The notes beneath the pieces were generated by a model, which was given only the letters and a program-made list of their open reading frames with translations, made no database searches and was not told the DNA's origin. Source: Mesostigma viride (Eukaryota; Streptophyta; Mesostigmatophyceae; Mesostigmatales; Mesostigmataceae). Taken from it: a stretch of DNA of 64,000 nucleotides. A program made the translations under genes and the position numbers. The DNA lies in assembly GCA_009746045.1 (NCBI GenBank), contig RPFO01000102.1, forward strand, positions 1,636,483-1,700,482. Direction: 5' to 3'. Shown piece after piece: positions 11,976 through 23,830 of the stretch; positions within the stretch are counted from its first letter, which is position 1; each line of letters starts with the position of its first letter.

Positions 11976-13170
11976 CAAAAGGGCATCATAGACGCCACCC
12001 TGCTCGCGCGAGTAAGTAGGGGTTCGTTGCACATTTACCTGCACGCATAAATCAGGAAGGGGGAAAAACGGCATTGAACAGGACCACGATTAGAATTGGG
12101 CTAGCTATAAACTAACCTGACCATTTGAAGGCATAGCAACAAACATCAAGCTCGACATCGAAAAAGACTGCGCTGTTGATGCACCTTCTTTATCAGGGCG
12201 GCGAGTTGAGGCGTCATTTGTCTCACCATCTTCAGGCAGCGATGATTATTACAGAAAACAGCTATGGCGGCAGCAGTGGTGGTGCGGTTTTCGAAACCCA
12301 ACAAGCTGTTGTGACCGATCGTCCGTGGAGCGACCCCTGTCAACGGCCCAGCGTAACCGGCGTTCAGGACGGAAAACGTGGCATGCTCGCCATTCGGCCA
12401 ACGAGGCGAAACGCGGGTCTAGATTTTTCTTATTGACAAACCGCGCATGCGGATTGGACGACTCACAATGTGACGTAATCCAAGCGTCGGTCTTCACGGT
12501 CCCGCAGGTATAAAAAGGAACAACACGCAGCCAATTTGACGCGGCAATCGGGATGTTTGGATGCGGGCGTCACCATGCTGCTGTGGATAACGACGTCCGC
12601 GGTTCGATTCTAGCGTGAGCCCGGTGCTTTTTTGCACGTCGTCTGAGAGATCATCTGTCATATTTCCACCAGTCGTCACTCTGCAAAGCGACGTGCCTAC
12701 TGCCACGTGGTATGGCAAAATTTTCGAATGCAGAACTTTTGGGGTATACAAATAAATATATTAATGAATCGGGTATAGTAAATGTATGGGCATATATACT
12801 AACATGCTAGCCAATATATTTAAACTTTCTGCTGTCCATATGCTTATTATTATGATTATTGTTATGAATATGATATATGTTCTTTCTAATATTTGTTAAA
12901 TATATTTTCCTATTTACTGCTAACTTACTGTACTAGTTTTTTATATATATCAGAGAGACAAAATATATATGACCTTCCTTCCAGGCCTGCATGGTGGGCC
13001 GGCAGCGCTGTTGCTGCGTGTAGTTTTGTGATGTATAGTTAGTTGTACCTTGTGCCGCTGGCGTGATCCTTGGATGTCTGTGTCAGATTACTATTAATTT
13101 CTTCAGGGTTATTCTCCCAGTTCTCGGGTTTTTCCTTATGTTGCATGCCTATCTCACCTCCGTAATCTAT
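11976..13170. other. Intergenic, no gene recognised; possible promoter-like TATA at 12508
   Basis: Only short ORFs without recognisable features occur. A GGTATAAAAAGG at about 12508 preceded by TGACGTAA at about 12471 resembles a core promoter, but no gene follows convincingly. The right part (12740-13000) is very AT-rich. Confidence 0.4.
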
Positions 13171-13177
13171 CATTCTC

Positions 13178-14958
13178 AATGAATATATATATTAAAAATA
13201 TAATTACTTACAGCAGAGTGAAATCACTCAAACCAAAGCAAACGCCCAGCTATAAACCTATATACAGAGCCATGTCAAAGCTCTATACTACGATAAGACC
13301 AATGGAAACGCCTAACGGGAGGAACCTAATAGCCCTGCTGCACCGCAAAATCAGCCCGCGTACGGCGGAGCATGATGTCCGCCATGGCCCGAGTCAGCGC
13401 CACCGACAAGCGCTGACGCCAATATGACGTCCAGGTCCGCGCCGACCATGGGGCCCGCTGGCCCTCCAGGTCCAGCCGGTCCTCCCGGAGCCGGCAACAC
13501 TCCTTGAAGAAGGCGGAGGTCAGGGGCCCCATGGCCCCAAACTCCTCCAGGACAAAGGGCACCACACGATGGTGCCCGACGTCGCCGTAGGCCAGGAGCT
13601 TGGCCCGCTCCGCCCGGTCCGCCGTGTAACCTGCCGTGAGGGAGGCCCCAGCCACGTGGCTAAGAGCCAAGGGCCGCGCCACCGAAACGTCAATAAGCAG
13701 ATGCCGGCCACCCCCCTCAAAGTCCAGCACCACGATGTCAGGCCGGTGGTTGGGGGAATAGAAGGCAGCGCCATCCGCATCCTCGGACCGGATGTTCGCG
13801 TGGGGGAAAACCGACCGAATCATGGCGAGCACCACCGTCAGGAGGACAGTGTGCAAATACAAATACCAATTCTGATTCTGTTGGCCCCCCATGCAGGCAA
13901 GGTAGTGAGTCCCCGTGGGATCCAGCGGCTGCCCACAGCTACCACAAGGCCGCCCGGCCGGAACAAGAGGCTGCGGGGCAAATAGCTGGTGCCGGAGCGC
14001 CACCGAGTAGTGGCTGGGAGCCAAGGCGAATGGGGGGGCCATGGGAAGAGCACGAAGGTACGCCGAGCCCACACTCCGCAAGGAAAGCGAGAACAGCCAC
14101 GCACGTCCCTGGGCGTTGAGGTCCGCGAAAAGAGCAATCCAATCAGCCGTGTGCAGAATACCCGCGTAGGTTTTCTGGTGTTTATCGATGACGCGAGCAG
14201 GGAATGCGGCGGGAGATTGAACGGAGGCGACCGAGGGAGTGCCGCGAGGGAGGTGGCGCTGTACCGCCTGAGCGGCACGGACGGGAGAACAGGCCTGCTG
14301 GATCTCAGCATAGGCCTCCTGGATGGCGGTGACGAAGGGCAAAGGGCTGCTGGGGTCCAGGAGGTCAGGCGCTGCCGTTGCCAAAAGGGGCAGGAGCCGG
14401 CAGCTTTCCGCCCACGACTGAGCGACGGAGCCCAAAAAGGCTGCTGGGGCCAGCCGGGCGGCACGAGTCAGACCGCAGCCACCCATCCGTGCAGGCAGGG
14501 AGGCAATGCGAATAGCATGTGGCGGGAGGTCGGGGCCCGGGACCAGCTGCGCCAAGGCCGACTGGATGCGTTCGTCGTGGCCCTCGGCGGCCAGCCGGAC
14601 CTGAGACGGAAGAGCGCCCCGGAGCCAGTGAACGACGCGAGGGTGAGCGCAAAACCACAGAAGCAGACCCTTGGTCTGCGAATCATGAAGGCGCGCAATC
14701 AAGGGCAGTACCTCAGTGCGTGCCTCGAGGGCGGCCCGCAGAGCATCGATGACAAACGCGGGGTCGCCAACCGGAACGCCGAGGACATCCAACCCATGGA
14801 GGCGCTCGTCCCGGCCCAAGAGCTGGGGCGGAAAGCCGGAGCAATCACCTTGGGGCGAGTACACCGCGCACTTGGCAAGGGTCAACTGGAGGTTGATGTC
14901 GGCCACCGCGGTCTGCAGTGCCAGCAGAGCCGCGGTGGTGTCCGGCACAGGGCCCAGC
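13178..14958 (-). mobile_element. LINE family A, 5'-truncated copy (minus strand)
   Basis: The 3' UTR and AT-rich tail lie at 13178-13325. The ORF remnant spans 13326-14958 (544 codons, stop at 13326) and encodes the C-terminal half of a non-LTR reverse transcriptase protein. It starts just after the YLDD active-site position and runs through the thumb-like region, a zinc-knuckle-like CGSCG...H...C segment, and a motif RPDIVVLD...LLIDVSV. The encoded protein appears identical, as far as I compared it, to the copy at 34.3 kb, so these copies are recent. The 5' truncation at 14958 is typical of target-primed reverse transcription. It lies head-to-head with the plus copy at 15.0 kb. Confidence 0.85.
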
Positions 14959-15030
14959 AATGAATATATATATTAAAAATATAATTACTTACAGCAGAGT
15001 GAAATCACTCAAACCAAAGCAAACAGCAAT
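14959..15030 (-). mobile_element. LINE A 3'-tail-only fragment
   Basis: About 70 bp matching only the last part of the LINE A 3' UTR (TAATTACTTACAGCAGAG and the AT tail), wedged between the two head-to-head copies. The flanking motif CAATGAATATATAT recurs at 13178, 14958 and 15028, as expected for repeated insertion into the same AT-rich target. Confidence 0.75.
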
Positions 15031-15034
15031 GAAT

Positions 15035-15713
15035 ATATATGACTGTCCTCCTGACGGTGGTGCTCGCCATGATCCGGTCGGTTTTCCCCCACGCGAACAT
15101 CCGGTCCGAGGATGCGGATGGCGCTGCCTTCTATTCCCCCAACCACCGGCCTGACATCGTGGTGCTGGACTTTGAGGGGGGTGGCCGGCATCTGCTTATT
15201 GACGTTTCGGTGGCGCGGCCCTTGGCTCTTAGCCACGTGGCTGGGGCCTCCCTCACGGCAGGTTACACGGCGGACCGGGCGGAGCGGGCCAAGCTCCTGG
15301 CCTACGGCGACGTCGGGCACCATCGTGTGGTGCCCTTTGTCCTGGAGGAGTTTGGGGCCATGGGGCCCCTGACCTCCGCCTTCTTCAAGGAGTGTTGCCG
15401 GCTCCGGGAGGACCGGCTGGACCTGGAGGGCCAGCGGGCCCCATGGTCGGCGCGGACCTGGACGTCATATTGGCGTCAGCGCTTGTCGGTGGCGCTGACT
15501 CGGGCCATGGCTGACATCATGCTCCGCCGTACGCGGGCTGATTTTGCGGTGCAGCAGGGCTATTAGGTTCCTCCCGTTAGGCGTTTCCATTGGTCTTATC
15601 GTAGTATAGAGCTTTGACATGGCTCTGTATATAGGTTCATAGCTGGGCGTTTGCTTTGGTTTGAGTGATTTCACTCTGCTGTAAGTAATTATATTTTTAA
15701 TATATATGACTAG
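15035..15713 (+). mobile_element. LINE family A, short 5'-truncated copy (plus strand)
   Basis: Codes for the last 170 or so residues of the LINE A ORF (stop at 15566), including the RPDIVVLD / LLIDVSV motif, then the 3' UTR and the TTTTTAATATATAT tail. It is nearly identical to the minus-strand copy at 13.2-15.0 kb, so together they form a large inverted repeat. Confidence 0.85.
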
Positions 15714-16181
15714 TACTAGATAGATTAAGGGGACGTGCGCCCGCCGAATTTTTTGGCGCCAAAAATATTCGCGGTACCGCCGTGAAGTGAAAAGTGGGTG
15801 CACGGTGCGCGCATCCCTTGCGGAAGTGGCCATGGCGACTGCGTTTAGGCGAAACTAGCAATGTAGGGCTAGAGAAATGCAAAAAAAATGCTCGAATGTT
15901 GGAGACGATGATTTAATGATGTTGGGTTGTGGCGGCAAGTTGCTGGTTTACAATATCGCTGCTTTCTTTTACTGCCATCGGCATGGGGGGTAAACTGCAT
16001 TTTTTGGTCGCGCGGAATAAAATAGAATTCGTGATAGCGGCAGTGAATTCGCAGTTTTGGGGGGCTTTTTGACCGTAAACGATGCATTAATATCGGTAGC
16101 ATTGAATTCCAAACCAAACTGGTGCTTTTTGCTACATTTTCGGCTATTCTCGGTAAGTAATTCTTCAGGCCTGCGCAGTGC
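15714..16181. other. Spacer upstream of the PHD gene
   Basis: No gene seen. A strong donor-like TCGGTAAGTAA at about 16150 sits 26 bp before an acceptor-like CCTGCGCAG. It could reflect 5' UTR splicing of the gene that follows. Confidence 0.35.
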
Positions 16182-17504
16182 ATGTCGGAACCTTCCATGG
16201 AAGAACGGCCGTTGTTGCGCGCCTGGGCGAGGGATCTGCGAGGGACAGGTATAGATTGGTCGCGAATGTTATGTGCTATCAGTTCTTTCTTCTATGAGCT
16301 CATCGTTCGAAGTTTTTTTCGTTCTTTTTGGGCAGTTTCCGCCAGCTAGCTCGCCGTTGCTTGCCGTGGTGTTGTCGAATACCTGGCAGATTTAGATTGT
16401 TTTCGCTGACGTCGTGGTCAGGGCCGCTTCAGTCGAAGCCTATATCTTCTCGGGAAGGTTTAAGGCATTTCATAAAACGTGTTCTGGCAAGGATGTTGTG
16501 CGTATGGACGCTTCTTGTTGTGTGAGAGTGACGCACCCTCTCTTCGCAGCGGCATCACAGCGCTCATGCGCTGGAGGGCCGCCAATGGTTTCTTTCCATT
16601 TTATCGTGCAGGGGAGGAAGTGTTTTATTGACGATCATGTTGGAGATATTGCATTTGTGTGACTGCATGTAGATAGCTACCACCATTGGTTTATTTGAGC
16701 TTTCCCTTGATATCATCATGTGAAAAGACTGCAATGTGCTGAGCCAACCATGGTTGACTGCATGCAAGCTTTGTATGCCATGATCTCCTTGGTTCCTTGC
16801 CCTCCATAGTTCCAGTTTGTTGCCCATCTCAGGTAGGGCAGTTCAGGAGTTGTTGCTGTGTTGATTAGCTTGGTTGGCATCAACCTTACACTCTAATCTG
16901 GGAGAAACATAGAAAATGCTGGTAAGGCATTTTAGTGCCATCATCATTATTGCTATTCACATGCTTATAAGTCTGGCCATGCTCGAGGGACGGTTAAGGG
17001 GTATGAGGTGTGTGGCCAACCCTGTGTACTTCATAACATATTCAGCATGTATTTGATGCATGTTGGATGTCATGTAAAGTGTATTTGTGTTAACTTGGTT
17101 ACTGAGTGGTCAAGAAGACGCTAGAGTACAAGGCTGAGGCAGCCCGGGCGTGGCATGTGAAGCGTGGCCATCGCTGGGATGAGGGCAAGGTAGATGCCCA
17201 GAGGGGCCAGGTCACCTACAGCAAGGGGGTGCACTATGGGGGTGTGGGGGCTGCTACTGGGGGGGCGGGGGCGGGCAGCAATGAGGATGATGATGACACT
17301 GCACACATCCCTTGCTTGCGCTGCTCTAAGACCGATGCATCTGATGATGACCCTTTCTTGCTGTGCAGCACACCCGGGTGCGATGGGGGGCTCCACCTGA
17401 GCTGCACGGTCCCTCTCCTGCCCAGCGTACCTGATGGGGACTGGTTCTGCCCAGTTTGCTGCGGGGAAGACTGTGATGATGGCAGTGATAGTGACAGTGA
17501 CTAG
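16182..17504 (+). CDS. PHD-finger protein, two exons
   Basis: Proposed exons are 16182-16248 and 17107-17504. The ATG at 16182 opens 22 codons plus one base, followed by a GTATAG donor. The intron ends CTGAG at 17106 and the phase matches, so the joined frame encodes about 154 residues. The second exon has a Lys/Arg-rich stretch (KKTLEYKAEAARAWHVKRG), an acidic patch, and a C4HC3 PHD finger (CLRC, LLC, CDGGLHLSC, DGDWFCPVC). It ends in an Asp/Ser tail and a TAG at 17502. PHD fingers usually bind histone H3 tails, so a nuclear chromatin role is inferred. The second exon is firm; the first exon is a model based on splice signals and phase. Confidence 0.6.
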
Positions 17505-18447
17505 TATAATGGACGCCCAGGTGGCATGCTGCCAAAGAGCATAACTTCCACACCGCTTGTCCAAATGCAGCCAGATTTTGCGAGCGTGTGTGTCGATGAC
17601 TAATGGAATTTTAAATATCATGTTTGGCCCATTTCACATGTGTTTGGTATTTTATTATTTTTGGCATGTGTGAAAAACAGCGTTTTTGTACTTGCAAGAG
17701 CATAAAAATTCTAAAGCATGTCAGATATGGGTTGTGAGTGGCTCTAATTTTTGGCCACCCACGACCTGCTTGGAAAATATCATGGCTGGCCTGAATTGAT
17801 GTGTGCATTGGCTGGGGCATACTGTGCCCTAATTAGCGTCTTTTTCTATTTTTAGCGCGATACCGGCGCGTGGTTGGGGGTAGAACCTTCAATGAATGCA
17901 TGGATAACTCACTAAACATGTTATTTAGGGCCCCTAATCATGGCTGGGCATAATTCAATTGAATTCATATTGAAACAAGTGTATTCCAGTTTTGGGGGGT
18001 TTTGGTGGCACACCTCCCCCGCCATGAATACAAATTTAAAATATAGATAAAATTCTATGACAATATTACATATATTTATGGACATCACTCTCTTTTTCAT
18101 ACAATAAGTAGAAAATATTTAGTATTAGAGATAGCTAGTCTGTCCAGTTTATATATTTCTTCTATCTAAACAATAATGATTGAAATAGAAATAGTACTAA
18201 ATACTAATCAAAACTATATAAATACCAATAAATACTTTCCATATTTCAGCTACATAATTAAACAATAATGATTAAAAAATTATGTTCAATATTCAATTTC
18301 ATTTAGTAGAATCTTAAATAATTCCATGAATTAATTCACGGCTTTCGTTTTTTTCCTGTCTTGGTGTGATCATCCAGGTACCTCGGCAACGACACGACAC
18401 GCCTGAAAAATGAGCCGGGAAGGTGTGTTTCCAATGATGCAAATCTT
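17505..18447. other. AT-rich spacer, no gene seen
   Basis: Low-complexity AT-rich sequence, especially 18040-18330. No supported feature. Confidence 0.5.
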
Positions 18448-21400
18448 GGTCGCGCTGCAGCGCGACCTCTTCTCAGTTCCATACGAAAAGGCCTTAAAAC
18501 TTGTGTGTAACTTCGCAAGGGTCGCGCTGCAGAGCTACCAAAATTTCATGAAGTTTGACTTTCTCTTATTTGCTTCGCAATGAGATTCTTTTGTATCTGC
18601 GAAGAAGGTGGGGTCATTTCGCGGAGTGACCCTGCTAATATGTTAATTGTCCGTGAATTTCTTTTTGTTTCTGCAGCACGGGAACGGGTGTTTCTTTCGC
18701 CAACCTCCTCCTCCTTGCGTGGCGGCTTTGCTAATCGACTCAATGCCCACAACTTGAGCATCGGGACACCGACGCCCCTTGCAGCGGATCTGAAAAACAG
18801 CTCGAAACGAAATTTCGGGAATGAGAACCGCAGCACCTCGCCCGCCGTCAGGAAGCCAGCGAAAAGGCCTGGCCAGTACGCCGAGAAGAAGTCTGTTGTG
18901 GGGACTCATCTTGCTGATGAGGCGTACAACGTAGTTCATCACATGAGGAATGAATCTACCAAGCGGGCCTCTTTTGAGGAGATTGTTGATGGCTTCAATA
19001 AGAGGGCTGACGAGCTCAAGGCGGAGCATTTTGACATTCCGGTGGCCAAGCTTTTGATGAGCAGCGGCTTGCACAACTGTCGAGGTCTTGGGTGGCTCGG
19101 CTGATCGCCCTTTTTGACGACCTGTCGAAATCCGACCATGACAGAGACGTCAAGATCATTTTGGTGTCAACTCTTTTTTGTGGGGACGACATCGAGAAGG
19201 AGTTTTCGGCGGCAGAGTTGGAGAGAATGACGGGTGTCCCCGCGAAGACCATTCTCAAAGTTCGGGCGATCAGAAAGCAACAGAAGATGGAGTTCCTGAC
19301 GCGTGCGCTGGCGCGAAAGAAGAGGAAGTTGCCCCAATTTGTAATCGAGTCGATCGCGCAGGCTTGGACTGATGAGGAGAACTCGCGCGCTTCGCCCCAA
19401 GAGAGGGATACCATAAAGACGCACGAACGAGTTGGCAATCGTGCGATTTTGGTTGGTGTCCAAGGGGCCTACTTCTACCTCACCTCGAAGGAGGACATAT
19501 ATCTCAAGTTTTTAGCGGAGCACACGTACTGGGACAAGAAAAGTCCGCAGTATGAGAAGGATGTCGGCATCCATGTCGGATATACGACTTTCTGCAAGTA
19601 CGCCCCCAAAACCGTCAAGGGGAAGTGGAAGGAGAGAAACGTGTGCGCCTGTGAGACGCATACGGTCATGCAGTCGAAGGTAGCGGCATGGACTAGGTAC
19701 TGCAAGGCGAAGCACGGCAAGAACTGCAAGTGCGGCGACGAGTGTGAGGGATGTTAAAGGGCGAGATTGCCTGACGGCACGTGCGGGATGTTCGAAAGCC
19801 TGCACACGACCGAATGGGTGAAGCACTTCCATTGCCGTGTGGCGGAGGCGGATGGGGGTAGTGAGCTGGGGGGTGGGGCAAACTCGGCGAGAAACGAAGA
19901 GGAGGAGGGGACAATAATGTGACGGAAGATGAATGGCAGGGGCAAGACCTTGACGATCTTGAAATAAATGAGAGGATCGTGGAGGATGAGGAAGGGGTGC
20001 CAAGGGTAGGGGACCCATCCATGGAGGAGGGGTCTGTCTTTCGCATTCTGAAGAGGGCATGTATGGAGAACTCGTGTCCCGAGTCCCGGTGTGGCATCAA
20101 AGACTGGGTGTTGTGTGACCGGGACAAGAATTCAACAGAACTACTAAATTGGTTCAGATACGTGAAGAAGGAGGTAGTGGTTTCCCGACCGGCAGGGGAG
20201 GTAAGCGTGTTTGGATTTTGTGACGCAATTATTTCGCAGCGTCATTCTGCAGCGCGATGTTAATTAAAGGCTTTTCTGATACTTTATGAATATGTTACTT
20301 GCAAATTTACTTCATCCCTTGGTTAAAACAGGACGCGACCGATCGGCGGGTCCCGGAGAAGGTCAAGCGGCCCGTACAGGAAACGATGAGGTCAACGCCC
20401 GCGCAGCTGAGGCTGGCGATTATCGAGAGTTGGGAGGACTTTACCAACCACTGCTTTACGTCATGGTGGCAGTCGGCAACGATCAAGGACCGGGAGAGGA
20501 ACATGACTGAGGGGGATGTGCTCGTGCATGGAGATTGGGCCGAGAATTACGAGAACAACAACTACGTCCAACTGCAGTCGCAGTACTTTCACAAGACGAG
20601 CTTTGTCCTCATGCCCATGATCGTGCGATATTTGCACAATGGTGCGATGGCAAAGCGAACGTTCTTTTTTCTCGGGGAAGCCAAGATGAAGCGGGGAGAG
20701 CGGGCGCTCGTCTACGCGCTGAGGACAATCATGGAAACCCTGCGCGGACTTGGTGTGGGGGTGAAGAGGATGTTCATGTGCTCTGACAACTGCTCATCCC
20801 AGTTCAAGTCCAAGTACGTGGTTAACGCCGTCTTCCGCCTCCTCATGCAGGATCCCGACTTGGAATCCTTCGAGTACCACTACTTGGGTGAGCAGCACGG
20901 GAAGGGGGAGGTGGATGGTCAGGGAGCGAAGTTCAAGTGCATTGTGAGGAACATGCAATGCATTCCTGAGAACCAGGGCATCGTTACAGGGCGCCAGATC
21001 GTCAAGTACATGCGGGACAGCTGGGAAGGAGGCAAAACCACGAGCAGGGAGTCGGCCCGCGCTCGGGCAGAGGGCGTCCACCGTCATTTCTTTCATTTTC
21101 CTGAGGTGCGAAACTCAATTTTTCTTGAACTTGATTGAGGTATCTCTGCAGAGTGACCTTTTGCCCATTTGCATTTTATTATTTGATAATGCTAAAAGAA
21201 CTGGTATGAATTAGCGTCTTATATAGTGAAAAATGCATGCAAAGCACTTTCAAAGGGGTATCTCTGCAGAGTGACCCTTCATGTGTACTTGATCTATTGA
21301 CACATACCAACTTTCCGTTTCTGACATTCTCCCTCATTGCAGGACCTCGACTCCGGCGCCCGTATGATACCGACGCGTGTCGAGGCCATCAAGCAAGCGC

Positions 21401-22601
21401 ACTGGTGGCGCCTGGACAAGTCTGACCCGGGGCTCCTGATGATGAGGCGTTTTTCGTGCTACTGCCCAGCCTGCCTAGCTAACAGGTGGGAGGAGTGCCG
21501 GACCGAGTGGACACATATCGAGGAATTTAACGATGAGGGCCAAACGATGAAAACTTTCCGCCTGATGCCGCCAACGCAGCCCATCCTCCGGTTCGCCAGC
21601 TGACGCGGGCGGAACTGCTGAAGGATCAAAGGGATGCCATTGGCAGGCAGATGCGCATGTATGATTACATCGCAGTTCCGTCAGACAGAGAGGACGTGAA
21701 CCACAATTCCGCCCACCCTTTTTGGGTGATGCAGGTGGTGAGGGAGGCCTCAGTGCTGGAGAAGGAGGAGGTTAGGTGGGTTGAGGGACAAAACGGACGG
21801 CAGAAGGAGATTTTCTTGCCCGGCCACGCCGTTCTGGCGGTTCGGCTGTGGAAGCGAGATATGCATGACCCCCTGCATTTTACTCTGGATTTGGCTGATT
21901 GGCCGGAGTCCCGCCCAGCCGACCTGGTCGATTGCTATCTGTGCATCTCCGCTGCTCTTCCGCTCCAGTGCATGGTCCTTGGCAACCAAAGGCAAGCCTA
22001 CGTTGATATGAGCAAGGAGCTTGACGCGTGGCTAACCGCTCTTGTACGCAACCAGCAAGCCCCGGAGGGGCTGCCACCGGCTTAAACTTTCGGGGACGCT
22101 CCGCAGCGCCACCCCTACGGATCTTTAAGCCTGGGCTTTATTCGCCTACGGTTGGGACAGTGTTTATTCGTGTTTATATATTTTTGGAGAACTGTTTTTT
22201 CATATATTACAATAGATGACAAGTGGCTGGGAACATTGTTAGCCTCGGTAGTGACAAATTTTAGTATATTTCCGTGTCGAAATGGCGAGTATTTTATTTA
22301 ACTTGTACAATAATTTTTCGAATTACAAATTTATAATTTGGTTTGACCTAAAAATCATGTCGTCACTCAAATATGTAGTTGCTGGTAGGACTTTCCGTCT
22401 GTCTGCAAATTGGTTCGTACTAATTTCGAATGTCACAACAATGTTACTGTACTAAGGCCTCTTTGGTAGATGTCTTAAAACACAAATTCGCTCCGGAAGT
22501 GCCAAAGTACCTTGCTTGTAACCGGACTAGTTACGAATTGTGATTGGAAGGTTGTCCCTTACAACCCCAAGGAATAGAGGGGACGCTCCGCAGCGCCACC
22601 C
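18448..22601 (+). mobile_element. DDE-like DNA transposon with dispersed 20-bp palindromes
   Basis: The interval is bounded by copies of a 20-bp palindromic motif: GGTCGCGCTGCAGCGCGACC at 18448-18467 (perfect palindrome), a variant at 18520-18539, and versions with a CTCCGCAGCGCCACC core at 22092-22115 and 22579-22601. Further copies lie at 18612-18631, about 20240, 21139-21158 and 21257-21276. The interval encloses one decayed transposase-like gene (next entry). No clear TSD or terminal inverted repeat (TIR) was found, so the outer limits are approximate. Confidence 0.5.
18580..22085 (+). pseudogene. Decayed intron-containing transposase-like gene
   Basis: Conserved-looking coding segments are separated by two introns with good signals and consistent phase 0: 20201-20331 (GTAAGC...AAACAG) and 21106-21342 (GTGCGA...TTGCAG). 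The central exon has the motifs HGDWAENYE, MCSDNCSSQFKSK and GEQHGKGEVDGQGAKFK, which look like the acidic triad of a DDE-type transposase family common in eukaryotes. I do not give it a superfamily name. A Cys/His cluster precedes it (CACETH...CKCGDECEGC). The C-terminal part (LTRAELLKDQRD..., to 22085) may be BAH-like. Breaks are a 1-nt shift near 19050, an in-frame TAA at 19755, a shift near 19910 and a shift near 21590. All read as decay of one ancestral frame, or as assembly errors. Confidence 0.65.
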
Positions 22602-22706
22602 ATACGACAGTCCGGACCGGGCTTTGCTGAAATCATTTTCTCACACGCAACTTAGCCATCAAACTCACTTTTACGATGGAGCGTGCCGATGTTTTTGGTT
22701 CGCAGC

Positions 22707-22714
22707 ATACATAT
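22707..22714. other. Left 8-bp target-site duplication ATACATAT of hAT-like element 1
   Basis: ATACATAT here is repeated exactly at 23854-23861, immediately outside the CAGTG...CACTG ends. Confidence 0.9.
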
Positions 22715-22751
22715 CAGTGCTTTTAGTAACGGGACGCGTGCGTCAGCCGCT

Positions 22752-22902
22752 GACGCGTCAGTGTCTGACGCGTCAGACTTTTTCGTCCGCGCGTCAGACA
22801 GCTGACGCGTAAATTTTGGCTCTGCGTCAGTCGACTGCCGCGTAAATTTTGTCTGCACGTCAGTCGTCTGACGCGTAAATTCAGGCAGCACGTCACTACC
22901 TA
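22752..22902. repeat. Left subterminal 33-bp repeats of hAT-like element 1
   Basis: GACGCG / GCCGCG followed by TAAATT and a closing CGTCAG recurs at 22804, 22837 and 22870 (33-bp period). Shorter TGACGCGTCA palindromes precede these at 22751 and 22766. Each unit can pair GACGCG with GCGTC-like ends. Confidence 0.8.
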
Positions 22903-23720
22903 CTTATGGGCACCGACTCTATGCGTCAGGCAGGGTCAGTATATAGTGGGTACCTACTAATGTACTGAAGTCTACTGAAATGCCAACTTCGTACTGGATA
23001 TCTGCGAATTCATTGCAAGTTCACCAGTTCAGGTCTGTTCGTTGATATGCTTCAAGATTCTAGGCGGTTATCATGCCCATGCCAGACCCGCCGGCCCTTA
23101 GCCTGCTTGGCGGCGAGAGTGACGAGAGTTCTAGACGAATGTAATTAAAGTTGTAACCCAGGACGACTGGCAATGATCGATGTCTCGATGACGGCAAAGG
23201 TTTTAGGAATATGATTGATGAGCCGATTGATGAAGCGTTGCGAGGTTGCCTGATTTACATATTGCTTTGAATCGAATTCCAGGTGTGTTTATTAACGCTG
23301 TAGATATGTTTGCATAAGAAAGAATTCTGTCCATTACTAGATGCGTAGGGAAATTTCGGGCCGGGTCAGTAATATTGTATCAACATTTAACAACGTTAAT
23401 GGTTTAGTCCGATAGTCAACCAGCAAAGTTAGCGACCTGGGGGTAAGGGGGTTGGAAGTTTTTGGGTGAAGGGATGGCGCCGGAAGGAATACTGGGAAAA
23501 TTTAAATCTGGGGGGATCGCAGCTTTTTTCATGCCCGGCGAAACAGGCCGCCGACATGGCCAAAGCGCCTGCGCCTGGTCCGCGTGCCATTGTTGGCGTA
23601 GGCCAGGCAGCCATCGCGCTGAACCGCAGCAAGAGTAAAAGGGGGAATGATAATAGCAATGCAGCCAGCAGTGCAGCAGCAGCATCGGCTCAGTCCGGCA
23701 ATGCTGGTGAGCCCCCAGGC

Positions 23721-23830
23721 TGACGCGCCGCCAACGGCGGCAAGTCAGCCGTCTGACGCGCCGCCAACGGCGGCAAGTCAGCCGTCTGACGCGCCGCCAA
23801 CGGCGGCAAGTCAGCCAGGCTGACGCGGAC
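23721..23830. repeat. Right subterminal 33-bp repeats of hAT-like element 1
   Basis: TGACGCG followed by CCGCCAACGGCGG and CAAGTCAGCC recurs at 23721, 23754 and 23787, with a last partial unit at 23821. The period is again 33 bp, but the sequence differs from the left array. CCGCC-AA-CGGCGG makes an internal hairpin. Confidence 0.85.

Noticed and set aside
12470-12530. TATA/CRE-like promoter
   Set aside because: Motifs are short and no gene follows; kept only as a note in the spacer entry.
12545-12645. Possible tRNA gene (GGTTCGATTC B-box followed by a T-run)
   Set aside because: The T-stem does not pair and no acceptor stem or A-box at the right distance could be drawn.
18580-22085. Treating the segments as several separate small genes
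   Set aside because: Splice signals and continuous homologous-looking frames across single-base shifts indicate one decayed transposon gene.
22752-23830. 33-bp repeats that look CRISPR-like
   Set aside because: Eukaryotic context, no cas genes, units mutate along their whole length, and the arrays sit symmetrically inside TIRs with a TSD; they are transposon subterminal repeats.
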